A stretch of DNA of 64,000 nt, from positions 124,001-188,000 of the forward strand of contig JAFKNA010000005.1 in the NCBI GenBank assembly GCA_017305135.1, given 5' to 3'. A model generated the notes under the pieces. That model made no database searches, had not been told where the DNA came from, and was given only the letters and a program-made list of their open reading frames with translations. This document shows positions 9,041-15,753 of the stretch, one piece after another (positions within the stretch are counted from its first letter, which is position 1; every line of letters starts with the position of its first letter). This stretch comes from Lysobacterales bacterium. Lineage in GTDB: Bacteria > Pseudomonadota > Gammaproteobacteria > Xanthomonadales > Rhodanobacteraceae. The position numbers were made by a program, and so were the translations under genes.

Positions 9041-9478
9041 TCAACCCGCTGCGCCGGACGCCTGCGCGAGCCCGAAGCAGAGACTGACGTGGTTGCGCCC
9101 GCCCTCGCGGCGGTACTCCATGGAGCGGGCGAGCTGGCGCACCAGGCCGAGGCCGAATCCGCCAATCGTGACCTCGTCGAGGGCGGCGCGCGCGGCGACC
9201 GGCTGCATCGCGGTGGGGTCGAACGGCGGACCGGCATCGCTGACGCGGACGAGAAGCCCGCCCGCGGCGCGGCTGAGTTCCACCTCGAAGCATGCGCCCG
9301 CAGCGAGGCCCGCGTGATGCACGATGTTCGCCGCCAGTTCGTCCAGTGCCAGCAGGACGCGACCGGCAGCCGCATCCGCCACGCCGGCACGCCGCAGCCA
9401 ATCGCCGGCATCCCGCTGCAGCCGGGCGAGTCCGGCGGGATCCGCCGGCACCGACCAGCGCCCGGCGGGCAGTGTCAC
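9041..9478 (-). CDS. HATPase anti-sigma factor / serine kinase (RsbW-like)
   Basis: 145 residues, typical of RsbW/SpoIIAB-type proteins. The N-box LLALDELAANIVHHAG, the G1 box VRVSDAGPPFDP and the glycine-rich GGFGLGLVRQLA are all visible. The start is taken as GTG at 9478, because it forms a GTGA overlap with the STAS gene's stop and places the domain at the N terminus. The frame continues upstream but would run across the STAS gene. Such proteins phosphorylate their STAS partner on Ser and sequester a sigma factor or another target. No sigma factor gene is adjacent, so the output target is unknown. Confidence 0.85.
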   Translation of the reverse strand: MTLPAGRWSVPADPAGLARLQRDAGDWLRRAGVADAAAGRVLLALDELAANIVHHAGLAAGACFEVELSRAAGGLLVRVSDAGPPFDPTAMQPVAARAALDEVTIGGFGLGLVRQLARSMEYRREGGRNHVSLCFGLAQASGAAG

Positions 9479-9798
9479 TGCGCGGCCGTTTCGATGATCG
9501 TGAGATGCCGGTCCAGCCCGGCCATGGCGAACACCTCGCGCACCAGCGGCGCGGGGTGGGCGATCTCGAAGCGCTCCGCGCCGACCGCGCGCGCGGCCAG
9601 GATGCACAGGCGCAGGAAGGCGGAGGCGATGAAATCCGATCCGGCAAGATCGAACCGCAGCGCCTGCTGCGGCGCCACCGCATTCACCTGCTCGAGCACC
9701 GCATCGTGCAGGCCGGCGCAGTTGGCGCTGTCGAGGCGGCCGGTGAAGGCGAGGGTGAGTCGCGTCGGCGTCGGGTCGGAAGTGAAGCTGGCGCTCAT
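9475..9798 (-). CDS. STAS-domain anti-sigma factor antagonist (RsbV-like)
   Basis: 107 residues forming a single STAS domain (LTLAFTGRLDSANC ... LRFDLAGSDFIASAFLRLCIL). The phosphorylatable residue is probably Ser59. The Asp that usually precedes it (FIDS) is Ala here (FIAS). An upstream in-frame ATG at 9900 would add an unrelated N-terminal stretch, so ATG 9798 is preferred. It is translationally coupled to the HATPase through the GTGA overlap. With the PP2C phosphatase at 6815-8791 it forms a complete partner-switching trio: phosphatase, antagonist, kinase. Confidence 0.85.
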   Translation of the reverse strand: MSASFTSDPTPTRLTLAFTGRLDSANCAGLHDAVLEQVNAVAPQQALRFDLAGSDFIASAFLRLCILAARAVGAERFEIAHPAPLVREVFAMAGLDRHLTIIETAAQ

Positions 9799-9892
9799 GC
9801 GAGAGTCCCCGGGGTTGCCTTCCGCGCACCGGTCAAGGCCGCGGCGAAGTCGGATCAATGTATACGGGATTGTCGCCTCAGAGCTTGTGAAA

Positions 9893-9913
9893 ATTTGCAC
9901 GTCCTGTGCAAAT
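9893..9913. promoter_or_regulatory. Perfect 8-bp palindrome, possible operator
   Basis: ATTTGCAC-GTCCT-GTGCAAAT, arms 9893-9900 and 9906-9913, in an AT-rich island about 95 bases upstream of the STAS gene start. The dyad size and spacing fit a dimeric repressor or activator site. The regulator is unknown and no clear -35/-10 pair could be assigned. Confidence 0.4.
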
Positions 9914-10001
9914 CTTCAGTCGCGGGCCCGGTACACGCCCGTGCCCGCTCACGCGAATCAAGCACTTGCGCGCTCGCTTCGCGACCGGCCATCCCTGGCC
10001 G

Positions 10002-10034
10002 GCTGAGAGTTTGTTTATTTCACAAACTCTCAGC
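10002..10034. terminator. Perfect 13-bp inverted repeat at the 3' end of vapC
   Basis: GCTGAGAGTTTGT (10002-10014) and ACAAACTCTCAGC (10022-10034) with a 7-base loop. The right arm contains the vapC stop codon (10030-10032), so the hairpin forms at the very end of the vapBC transcript. There is no T-run on the vapC strand, so it may protect the mRNA end or be a recombination scar instead of an intrinsic terminator. Confidence 0.5.
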
Positions 10035-10449
10035 GGCCCCGCTCTTGCAGCCAGTTATCCACCACGAGGCCTGGCACGCGCCCGAACTCCCGCAGGTTGG
10101 CGGTGACGACTGTGGCGCCGAGCGCCAGGGCGTGCGCGGCGATCAGCAGGTCATTCGGCCGAATCGGAGTACCAGCGCGCTCGAGGGCGCTGCGGATTGC
10201 TGCATAGTGGTGTTCGGCCGGCGGCTCCAGCGGCACGACGGTGAGGTGGTCGAGGATGAGCCCGATGCGCTGCGCCAGCGCGCTGTTCGGGATCCGGGCG
10301 GCGCCGAAGCGCAGCTCTGCCGCGACGACGATGCTGACGGCGACCGCCGCGGGCGCGATCCGGGCCAGGTGTCCTGCCACCGGGCCGCGGGGATCACGCA
10401 CCAGGCCGGAGACGATGTTGGTGTCCAGAAGATAGCGGATCCCACTCAT
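10030..10449 (-). CDS. vapC: VapC-like PIN-domain toxin
   Basis: 139 residues. The PIN fold shows acidic residues Asp9 (YLLDTN), Glu45 (AAELRFGA) and Asp99 (RPNDLLIAAHA), plus the late motif TANLREF, as in VapC endoribonucleases that cleave RNA such as initiator tRNA. ATG 10449 overlaps the antitoxin stop (ATGA, 10446-10449), the standard coupled antitoxin-toxin layout. All catalytic positions are present, so the toxin looks intact. Confidence 0.9.
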   Translation of the reverse strand: MSGIRYLLDTNIVSGLVRDPRGPVAGHLARIAPAAVAVSIVVAAELRFGAARIPNSALAQRIGLILDHLTVVPLEPPAEHHYAAIRSALERAGTPIRPNDLLIAAHALALGATVVTANLREFGRVPGLVVDNWLQERGR

Positions 10450-10700
10450 GGCCGGATGTCGTCGAGCGGCGGCAAGCCCTCGTCCACATCCGGAAATACA
10501 TCGTCGATCGGCTCCCAGGTTCGCAGCATCTGCAGCAGATCGAGCGCGGATTCCAGCGGCTCGATGACCAGGCGTGCGCCCTCCCGGCGCATGATGGCCT
10601 CGTGGCCCGGCAGTTCGAACTCCCGCGGAATGCGCACGGCCTGGTTGCGGCCATTGCGGAACAGCCGGACGTGGCGCGGGGATTCGCTGCTTGATGGCAT
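10446..10700 (-). CDS. vapB: VapB-like antitoxin (AbrB/SpoVT fold)
   Basis: 84 residues. The N-terminal swapped-hairpin DNA-binding motif of VapB is clear (LFRNGRNQAVRIPREFELPG), followed by an acidic C-terminal tail (IDDVFPDVDEGLPPLDD) that would bind the toxin. The first gene of the vapBC pair. VapB normally neutralises VapC and represses its own promoter; no operator was identified here. The start ATG at 10700 is the only sensible one. Confidence 0.9.
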   Translation of the reverse strand: MPSSSESPRHVRLFRNGRNQAVRIPREFELPGHEAIMRREGARLVIEPLESALDLLQMLRTWEPIDDVFPDVDEGLPPLDDIRP

Positions 10701-10796
10701 ATGCCAAGCCTATGCCGCAGCCGCGATGGGTCAAGCTTTTCAGAGGCGGGAGAGTGCGGCTCGGTCGCCCTGGCTCTCTTGCACGCTGCTCCGCCA

Positions 10797-11354
10797 TCAC
10801 GGCCGCCAGTTGGCGTGCGCCTCCCAGAATGCGACGCTGCGCCGGTACGCCTCGCGGTCGAGCGGGACGCCGGAACCGCCTTCCGCCACGCCGAGGGCGT
10901 TGCGCATCATGGTGATCGGTACCATCGGGATCTCGGCGGGTTCCATGGTGTAGAGGCAGCCGACGATGCCCCAATCGGCATCGATCGGCGTGCCTTCCTT
11001 CGCCATCTGTGCGCGGTCGTAGAGGATCGGCACGAGGTAGCGCGCCACCGGCGGTTCGATGCCTTCGAACCATCGCACCAGCACCGGGAGTTCGTTGCGT
11101 GTACGGGCTTCATAGCTGCTGCGCAGGCGGTGCCGGTTGGCGTCGGTGATCGCCACCACCGAGCAGCGCGTGGAGGTCCAGTTGGCATGCACGTGCAGCC
11201 TGCAGAAGGGCGCGTAGCCTTCCAGCACCTGGAGTGGCGCCTCGGCGTTGAGGCGCTCCACGAACGCCTCGGGCGTCGTGTCCTGGATGGCGGTCAGGCG
11301 ACGGTCGCGCGGAAACAGGCGCGCGCGGGCGAAGTCGGTCAATGCGATGGACAT
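10797..11354 (-). CDS. DUF3228-family protein
   Basis: 185 residues from the ATG at 11354; an upstream ATG at 11393 would add an unlikely Pro/Cys-rich leader. The sequence (YAPFCRLHVHANWTSTRC, YEARTRNELPVLVRWFEG, IPMVPITMMRNALG) resembles the uncharacterised DUF3228 family as I remember it. No signal peptide or membrane segment is visible, so it is probably cytoplasmic. No function can be assigned. It stands alone between vapB and a secreted BNR protein. Confidence 0.6.
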   Translation of the reverse strand: MSIALTDFARARLFPRDRRLTAIQDTTPEAFVERLNAEAPLQVLEGYAPFCRLHVHANWTSTRCSVVAITDANRHRLRSSYEARTRNELPVLVRWFEGIEPPVARYLVPILYDRAQMAKEGTPIDADWGIVGCLYTMEPAEIPMVPITMMRNALGVAEGGSGVPLDREAYRRSVAFWEAHANWRP

Positions 11355-11405
11355 GGCGGGCGATGTTCGAAAGGGACAAGGACAGGCGGGCACATCGATG
11401 CGCCG

Positions 11406-12431
11406 TCAGTGTTCCTCGAAACCGTGCGCGAAGATCCCTTCCACCACCACCGCGTCGGCCACGCGCACGATGTCGTAGTCGGCATCGCCCGGCAGCTGGC
11501 CCGCCGCCCAGTACAGCTCCACCCGGCCGGCGCCATTGGGGAGCGCGAACGGTTCAACGTTGTTGAGGCCCGGACGATCGCTCTGCGCGCGCGGCGCGCT
11601 CCAGGCGCTGCCGTCGGCGGAATGGCTGGAATGGATCTGGAAGGCCCCCGCATCCACCCGCGCCCACAGCACGGCCCAGGTTCCGTCCGCGAGTGCCAGC
11701 GGCCAGGCATCATGGTTGTTGCCGCCGGCCACCAGGCGCACGGGGTCGGACCAATCGGCCAGGTCGTCGCTGCTCCGGGTCCAGATGGAAACCGGGTTCG
11801 AACCGGTCTGGTAGGCGAGCAGGAAACGTCCATCCGCTGCGCGCTGCGTCAGGCGCGGCAAGGCCGCGGCGGCAGGACTCACCTGCGTGCGCAAGGAGTC
11901 CCAACTGGCGCCCGCGTCCATCGAGCGCGCGACGTAGGCGGCTCCGCCCAGGCGATGGTAGGACAGCACCAGCGTGCCGTCGGCCGCACGGATTACCTGC
12001 GGGTTGATTTCCCCCGGCGAAGCCCAGCCAAGATCGATGGCACCCGCCGGGTGGAACGCCCGGCCGTCGTCCGACTCCGCGCGGTGGATGCGGAACCCGC
12101 CCGTCGCGTCGCTGAGGTGGAAGAGCTGGAAGCGGTCGGGAGCGGTCTGCACCAGGCTCGGGTGGCGCTCGTTGGCGGCGCTGGCCTGCACGGGTTCCGG
12201 TGCATCCCAGGTCTCGCCGCCGTCGTCCGAACGGGTGACCCAGAGGTCGCCGCTGAACGACGCATCCAGGCGCTCGAACACCGCGATGCGCACGGCGGGT
12301 TCCTCCCAGGGGCGGACCACCGCGGCCTGGTAGTCGTTGCCGCTGCCCGGAGCGATCGAGGTCTGGGCGTTCGCAAGGAACGAGGCAAGGAGCAACAGCG
12401 ACGTGGTGAACGGCAGTGAGCGTGCTTTCAT
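11406..12431 (-). CDS. Secreted BNR/sialidase-fold protein with IFxxGF tail
   Basis: 341 residues. Start ATG 12431 has GGAGGA at good spacing and leads directly into a signal peptide (KARSLPFTTSLLLLASFLANAQ). The mature part has repeated Asp-box-like motifs (TRSDDGGETWDAP, RSMDAGASWDS, SHSADGSAWSAP, RSSDDLADWSDP) typical of a six-bladed sialidase-type beta propeller. Sialidase catalytic Arg/Tyr/Glu residues cannot be assigned, so enzymatic activity is uncertain. The C terminus ends EGIFAHGFEEH, close to the EVIFRNGF end of the unrelated secreted protein at 34445-36061, suggesting a shared C-terminal signal. Confidence 0.75.
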   Translation of the reverse strand: MKARSLPFTTSLLLLASFLANAQTSIAPGSGNDYQAAVVRPWEEPAVRIAVFERLDASFSGDLWVTRSDDGGETWDAPEPVQASAANERHPSLVQTAPDRFQLFHLSDATGGFRIHRAESDDGRAFHPAGAIDLGWASPGEINPQVIRAADGTLVLSYHRLGGAAYVARSMDAGASWDSLRTQVSPAAAALPRLTQRAADGRFLLAYQTGSNPVSIWTRSSDDLADWSDPVRLVAGGNNHDAWPLALADGTWAVLWARVDAGAFQIHSSHSADGSAWSAPRAQSDRPGLNNVEPFALPNGAGRVELYWAAGQLPGDADYDIVRVADAVVVEGIFAHGFEEH

Positions 12432-12670
12432 TCGTTCCTCCGGTTCCAGGGCACAGCGCACGGTGAAACCGCGAACCCGGATCATTGCGGCCGCAGGGCG
12501 GCGGCCTTTTTCTGCCGCGCCAGAATCGACGTGGCTTGCGCGGCGTGTGCTTCGAGCGGGGTCGGCCAGTCTCCGCTGGGCGAGCTTCTTCCTTGTACCT
12601 CAAGACGGCGGCAAACCCCATATGCTGGCGGACAACGGTATCGGCACGCGAGCATCTATCTCTTCATCCG

Positions 12671-12690
12671 CACATAAAGATATAGTTGCC
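12671..12690 (+). promoter_or_regulatory. Probable metF promoter -10 / AT-rich operator
   Basis: ACATAAAGATATAGTTG lies in an AT-rich island 25-45 bases before the metF ATG. TATAGT (12681-12686) is a good -10 match, but no convincing -35 is present, so an activator may be needed. ATAAAGATAT is a partial dyad like those bound by methionine-cycle regulators; that link is weak inference. Confidence 0.3.
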
Positions 12691-12714
12691 CTCTCCATTG
12701 GACTGGCGACGCGC

Positions 12715-13548
12715 ATGGCCTCCGTTCCGATTTCCTTCGAGTTCTTCCCGCCCAAGACCGACGAGCAGAAGGCAGCGCTCGAAACCGCGTTGCCGAAGCT
12801 GAAGGCGCGCCGGCCCGAGTACGTGAGCTGCACCTTCGGCGCCGGCGGGTCGACGCTCAGCTACACGCCGGAGACGATCCGCCATCTCAGGGCCGCGCAC
12901 GCGCTGGACGCGGCGCCGCACCTGTCCTGCATGGGCGGCACGCGCGAGGAGATCCGCACGCTGCTGGCCGACTATCGCGCCCTCGGCTGCCGGCGCCTGG
13001 TTGCGCTGCGCGGCGACCTGCCCTCGGGTATGGCGAGCTACGGCGACTTCCGCTACGCCAGTGAGCTGGTGGCCTTCATCCGCGCGGAGCATGGCGCCCA
13101 TTTCCATGTCGAGGTGGCCTGCTATCCCGAGTTCCACCCGCAGGCCGAGGATGCGCGCGCCGACCTCCGCCACTTCGCCGCCAAGGTGGCGGCCGGAGCG
13201 GACGGCGCGATCACGCAGTACTTCTACAATGCGGACGCCTATTTCCAGTTCGTGGACGCGGTGCGCCGGCTCGGCATTGAGGTGCCGATCGTGCCGGGCA
13301 TCATGCCGATCTCGAACTTCACCCAGTTGCGCCGCTTCTCGGACATGTGCGGTGCGGAAATCCCGCGCTGGCTGGCGCGGCGCCTGGGCGCCTTCGGCGA
13401 CGACGTGGATTCGATCCGCGAATTCGCCGCCGACGTGGTGGCGGCCCTGTGCCAGCGGCTGGTGGACGGCGGCGCGCCGGGGTTGCACTTCTACACGCTG
13501 AACCGGGCGCGCGCGACGCTGGCGGTGCTGGACCGTGCGGCGCTGTGA
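12715..13548 (+). CDS. metF: 5,10-methylenetetrahydrofolate reductase
   Basis: 277 residues, normal MetF length. Reduces 5,10-methylene-THF to 5-methyl-THF with NADH and FAD, supplying the methyl group for methionine synthesis. Family landmarks are FEFFPPKT at the N terminus, SCTFGAGGST, LRGDLP, VACYPEFHP, ITQYFYN, PGIMPI and the C-terminal LHFYTLNR. The frame is open far upstream, but ATG 12715 starts immediately before the conserved PISFEFFPPK block. It sits downstream of a possible promoter and overlaps the following DUF4124 gene by 14 bases. Confidence 0.95.
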   Translation: MASVPISFEFFPPKTDEQKAALETALPKLKARRPEYVSCTFGAGGSTLSYTPETIRHLRAAHALDAAPHLSCMGGTREEIRTLLADYRALGCRRLVALRGDLPSGMASYGDFRYASELVAFIRAEHGAHFHVEVACYPEFHPQAEDARADLRHFAAKVAAGADGAITQYFYNADAYFQFVDAVRRLGIEVPIVPGIMPISNFTQLRRFSDMCGAEIPRWLARRLGAFGDDVDSIREFAADVVAALCQRLVDGGAPGLHFYTLNRARATLAVLDRAAL

Positions 13549-14059
13549 CCACGTCGCCTGCCGGCGCGCATGCGGCATCTTCACGACCGCGCTCGCGACA
13601 GCGCTTGTCGCCTGCGTGTTGCCGGGCTTTTCCAGGGCCGCTGCCGACGAGGGCCAGCGCGTGCACCGCTGCGTCGGCGCGAACGGCGAGATCGTGTTCT
13701 CGGGGCTGCCCTGCTCGGAGCCACGATCGGGCTACGCCGCGCCGCCTATGTCCACGGGCATTCCCGCGGCGCCCATCACCAGCTGCCCCGTCGACCGCGA
13801 TGAACTGGGCCGCCGGCTGGAGGTGGCCGTGGCCCGCCAGGATGCCAATGCCATCGCCGCGTTGCTGGACTGGCGCGGCGTGGGCGGGCGCGGTGCCGCC
13901 TCGCGCATGGCCGAGCTCGCGCGGCTGGTGAAGCTGCCGCTCCTCGGCATCGACCAGGAGGCCGACGCGGTGGCAGTGCGCACCGGCAGCGGCGGCAGTT
14001 ACGCGGAGCTCCGCTTCGGCATCGAGGAGCGCGCGGCCTGCCTGTGGCTGGCGTGGTAA
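13535..14059 (+). CDS. Exported DUF4124-containing protein
   Basis: 174 residues from a GTG that overlaps the metF end. An N-terminal hydrophobic stretch (IFTTALATALVACVLPGFSRA) looks like a signal peptide. Right after it comes a DUF4124 motif (VHRCVGANGEIVFSGLPC) with the paired Cys typical of this periplasmic family. The rest (about 75-174) is unassigned, with one Cys pair (SCPVD, AACLW). No function is known. Co-transcription with metF is likely from the overlap but does not itself suggest a role in folate metabolism. Confidence 0.7.
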   Translation: MRRCDHVACRRACGIFTTALATALVACVLPGFSRAAADEGQRVHRCVGANGEIVFSGLPCSEPRSGYAAPPMSTGIPAAPITSCPVDRDELGRRLEVAVARQDANAIAALLDWRGVGGRGAASRMAELARLVKLPLLGIDQEADAVAVRTGSGGSYAELRFGIEERAACLWLAW

Positions 14060-14102
14060 GCGGCGGCGTTATCATCGGCGTTTCCGCCGAGGACGAGCCG
14101 CC

Positions 14103-15020
14103 ATGAGCCCGCAATATCCCGACCACATCTGGCACAACGGCGAGCTCAAGCGCTGGGAGGATGCGACCGTGCACGTGATGGCGCATTCGCTGCACTACGG
14201 CTCGTCGGTGTTCGAAGGCATCCGCAGCTACGACACGCCCGCCGGACCGGCGATCTTCCGCCTCACCGACCACCTGAAGCGCCTCTACCAGTCGGCGAAG
14301 ATCTACGACATGGCGATCCCGTTCGATCTCGCCACGCTCGCCGCCGCCTGCCGCGAGGTGCTTGCGGTGAACGGGCTCGGCAAGGCCTACCTGCGTCCCC
14401 TCGCCTATCGCGGCCTCGGCGGCTTCGGGCTCGCCGCGGACACACCGATCGACGTCGCCATCGCGGCGTGGCCGATGGGCGCCTATCTTGGCCCCGACGT
14501 GCTGGAAAAGGGCATCGACGCCTGCGTTTCGAGCTGGCAGCGCTTCGCGCCGAACACCATTCCCGCCGGCGCCAAGGCCGGCGGCAATTACCTGTCCGGG
14601 CAGCTCATCGCCCGGGAGGCACGGCGCCTGGGCTTCGGCGAAGGCATCGCGCTGGCCTCGACGGGGCTGCTCAGCGAAGGCGCCGGCGAGAACATCTTCC
14701 TCGCCTTCGATGGCGCGCTGCACACGACCCCGGTCTCCGCCGCACTTCTCAACGGCATCACCCGCCACACGCTGATCACACTCGCGCGCGGGCACGGCAT
14801 CGAGGTCGTCGAGCGCGACCTGCCGCGCGAATACCTTTACCTGTGCGACGAGCTTTTCATGTGCGGCACCGCCGCCGAGATCACGCCGATCCGCTCGGTG
14901 GACGGCAAGCCGGTCGGGTCAGGCCAGCCCGGACCGCTGACGCGGCGCATGCAGGCGCTCTTCTTCGGCCTCTTCGACGGACGCACCGAGGACGAGCATG
15001 GCTGGCTGGAAGCAGTCTGA
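14103..15020 (+). CDS. ilvE: Branched-chain amino acid aminotransferase
   Basis: 305 residues, a fold-type IV PLP aminotransferase. It performs the last step in Ile, Leu and Val synthesis and the first in their breakdown, using 2-oxoglutarate/glutamate. The PLP Lys is Lys158 in NTIPAGAKAGGNY. HYGSSVFEGIR near the N terminus, YLRPLAYRG, EGAGENIF and the C-terminal FMCGTAAEITPI agree with IlvE and not with D-amino-acid aminotransferase. It lies 43 bases after the DUF4124 gene on the same strand. Confidence 0.93.
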   Translation: MSPQYPDHIWHNGELKRWEDATVHVMAHSLHYGSSVFEGIRSYDTPAGPAIFRLTDHLKRLYQSAKIYDMAIPFDLATLAAACREVLAVNGLGKAYLRPLAYRGLGGFGLAADTPIDVAIAAWPMGAYLGPDVLEKGIDACVSSWQRFAPNTIPAGAKAGGNYLSGQLIAREARRLGFGEGIALASTGLLSEGAGENIFLAFDGALHTTPVSAALLNGITRHTLITLARGHGIEVVERDLPREYLYLCDELFMCGTAAEITPIRSVDGKPVGSGQPGPLTRRMQALFFGLFDGRTEDEHGWLEAV

Positions 15021-15104
15021 CCGCCCGCTGCCCCGGCGAGCCGCGCCCGCGTGCGCCGCCGGATCGAGCACGGGCGATCAACCCGACAGGTGAGGAACGG
15101 AGCG

Positions 15105-15704
15105 ATGCGAGCCTTCGTACTTCGGGCCCGATCGACGCCCGTGGATGGCGCCAGCCTGCTGGCGTCGGTCGGCACCGGCGCGCACGGCGAAATCCTCGCG
15201 CACACGCTGATGAACGCGATCTATCTCGCGCAGTCGCATCGCGACGACGTGATCGTGCACCTCGTGCTCGAGCGCAGCCCGGACTACTCCCGGACCGTCA
15301 CCTTCGATTCAAGGGAAATCGGGGATACCGGCGGATTCCACGAACAGGCCCTGCTCGGCACCATCGCGCGTGCCCTGGACGCATCGCGGGGCATGGGCAA
15401 GGAGGAGGCCCGGGCGGTGGAGCCCGGGGTCAGCGTGCGCACGGTGAGTTTCGAGAGGCTGGCGCAGGAGCTGGCTACGCGGTTCCAGCTCTTTGTCATG
15501 GACAGGAAAGGCACTCCGATTCGCGACCAGCCATTCACCCGCGCGCCCTGCTTCCTCCTCACCGACCATCTGCCGATGCCGAAGAAGGGCTTCAGCAGCC
15601 TCGAACGACTCGGCGCTGAAAGGATCAGTCTTGGCCGGCGCATGCTGTTCGCTTCGCAATGCGTGGTGCTGCTGCACCACGAGCTGGACTGCCGCGAACG
15701 CTGA
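15105..15704 (+). CDS. trmY: TrmY-like tRNA pseudouridine-54 N1-methyltransferase (SPOUT)
   Basis: 199 residues from the ATG at 15105, with GAGGAA upstream. The sequence follows the TrmY/DUF358 family: RAFVLRARSTPVDGASLL at the N terminus, GAHGEILAHTLMNAIYLA, RSPDYSRTVTF and a C-terminal knot region (LLTDHLPMPKKGFSSL, RISLGRRMLFASQCVVLLHHELD). In archaea TrmY methylates N1 of pseudouridine 54 in the tRNA T-loop using SAM. Bacterial members are fewer and their substrate is not settled, since bacterial tRNAs usually have T54. Family call is firm; the biological target is uncertain. It follows ilvE on the same strand after 84 bases. Confidence 0.85.
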   Translation: MRAFVLRARSTPVDGASLLASVGTGAHGEILAHTLMNAIYLAQSHRDDVIVHLVLERSPDYSRTVTFDSREIGDTGGFHEQALLGTIARALDASRGMGKEEARAVEPGVSVRTVSFERLAQELATRFQLFVMDRKGTPIRDQPFTRAPCFLLTDHLPMPKKGFSSLERLGAERISLGRRMLFASQCVVLLHHELDCRER

Positions 15705-15753
15705 ACGATGTCCTGGCAATTGCAGGGGCGATGATTCGCCGTCCGCAGACGTT

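Noticed and set aside
2-9798. Bacterial luciferase (lux) operon
   Set aside because: LuxC- and LuxE-like proteins are present, but no luciferase alpha/beta sequence is visible; light production is not supported.
10701-12419. A 572-codon plus-strand frame across the DUF3228 and BNR genes
   Set aside because: It runs antisense through two genes with proper starts and a signal peptide; it lacks any motif.
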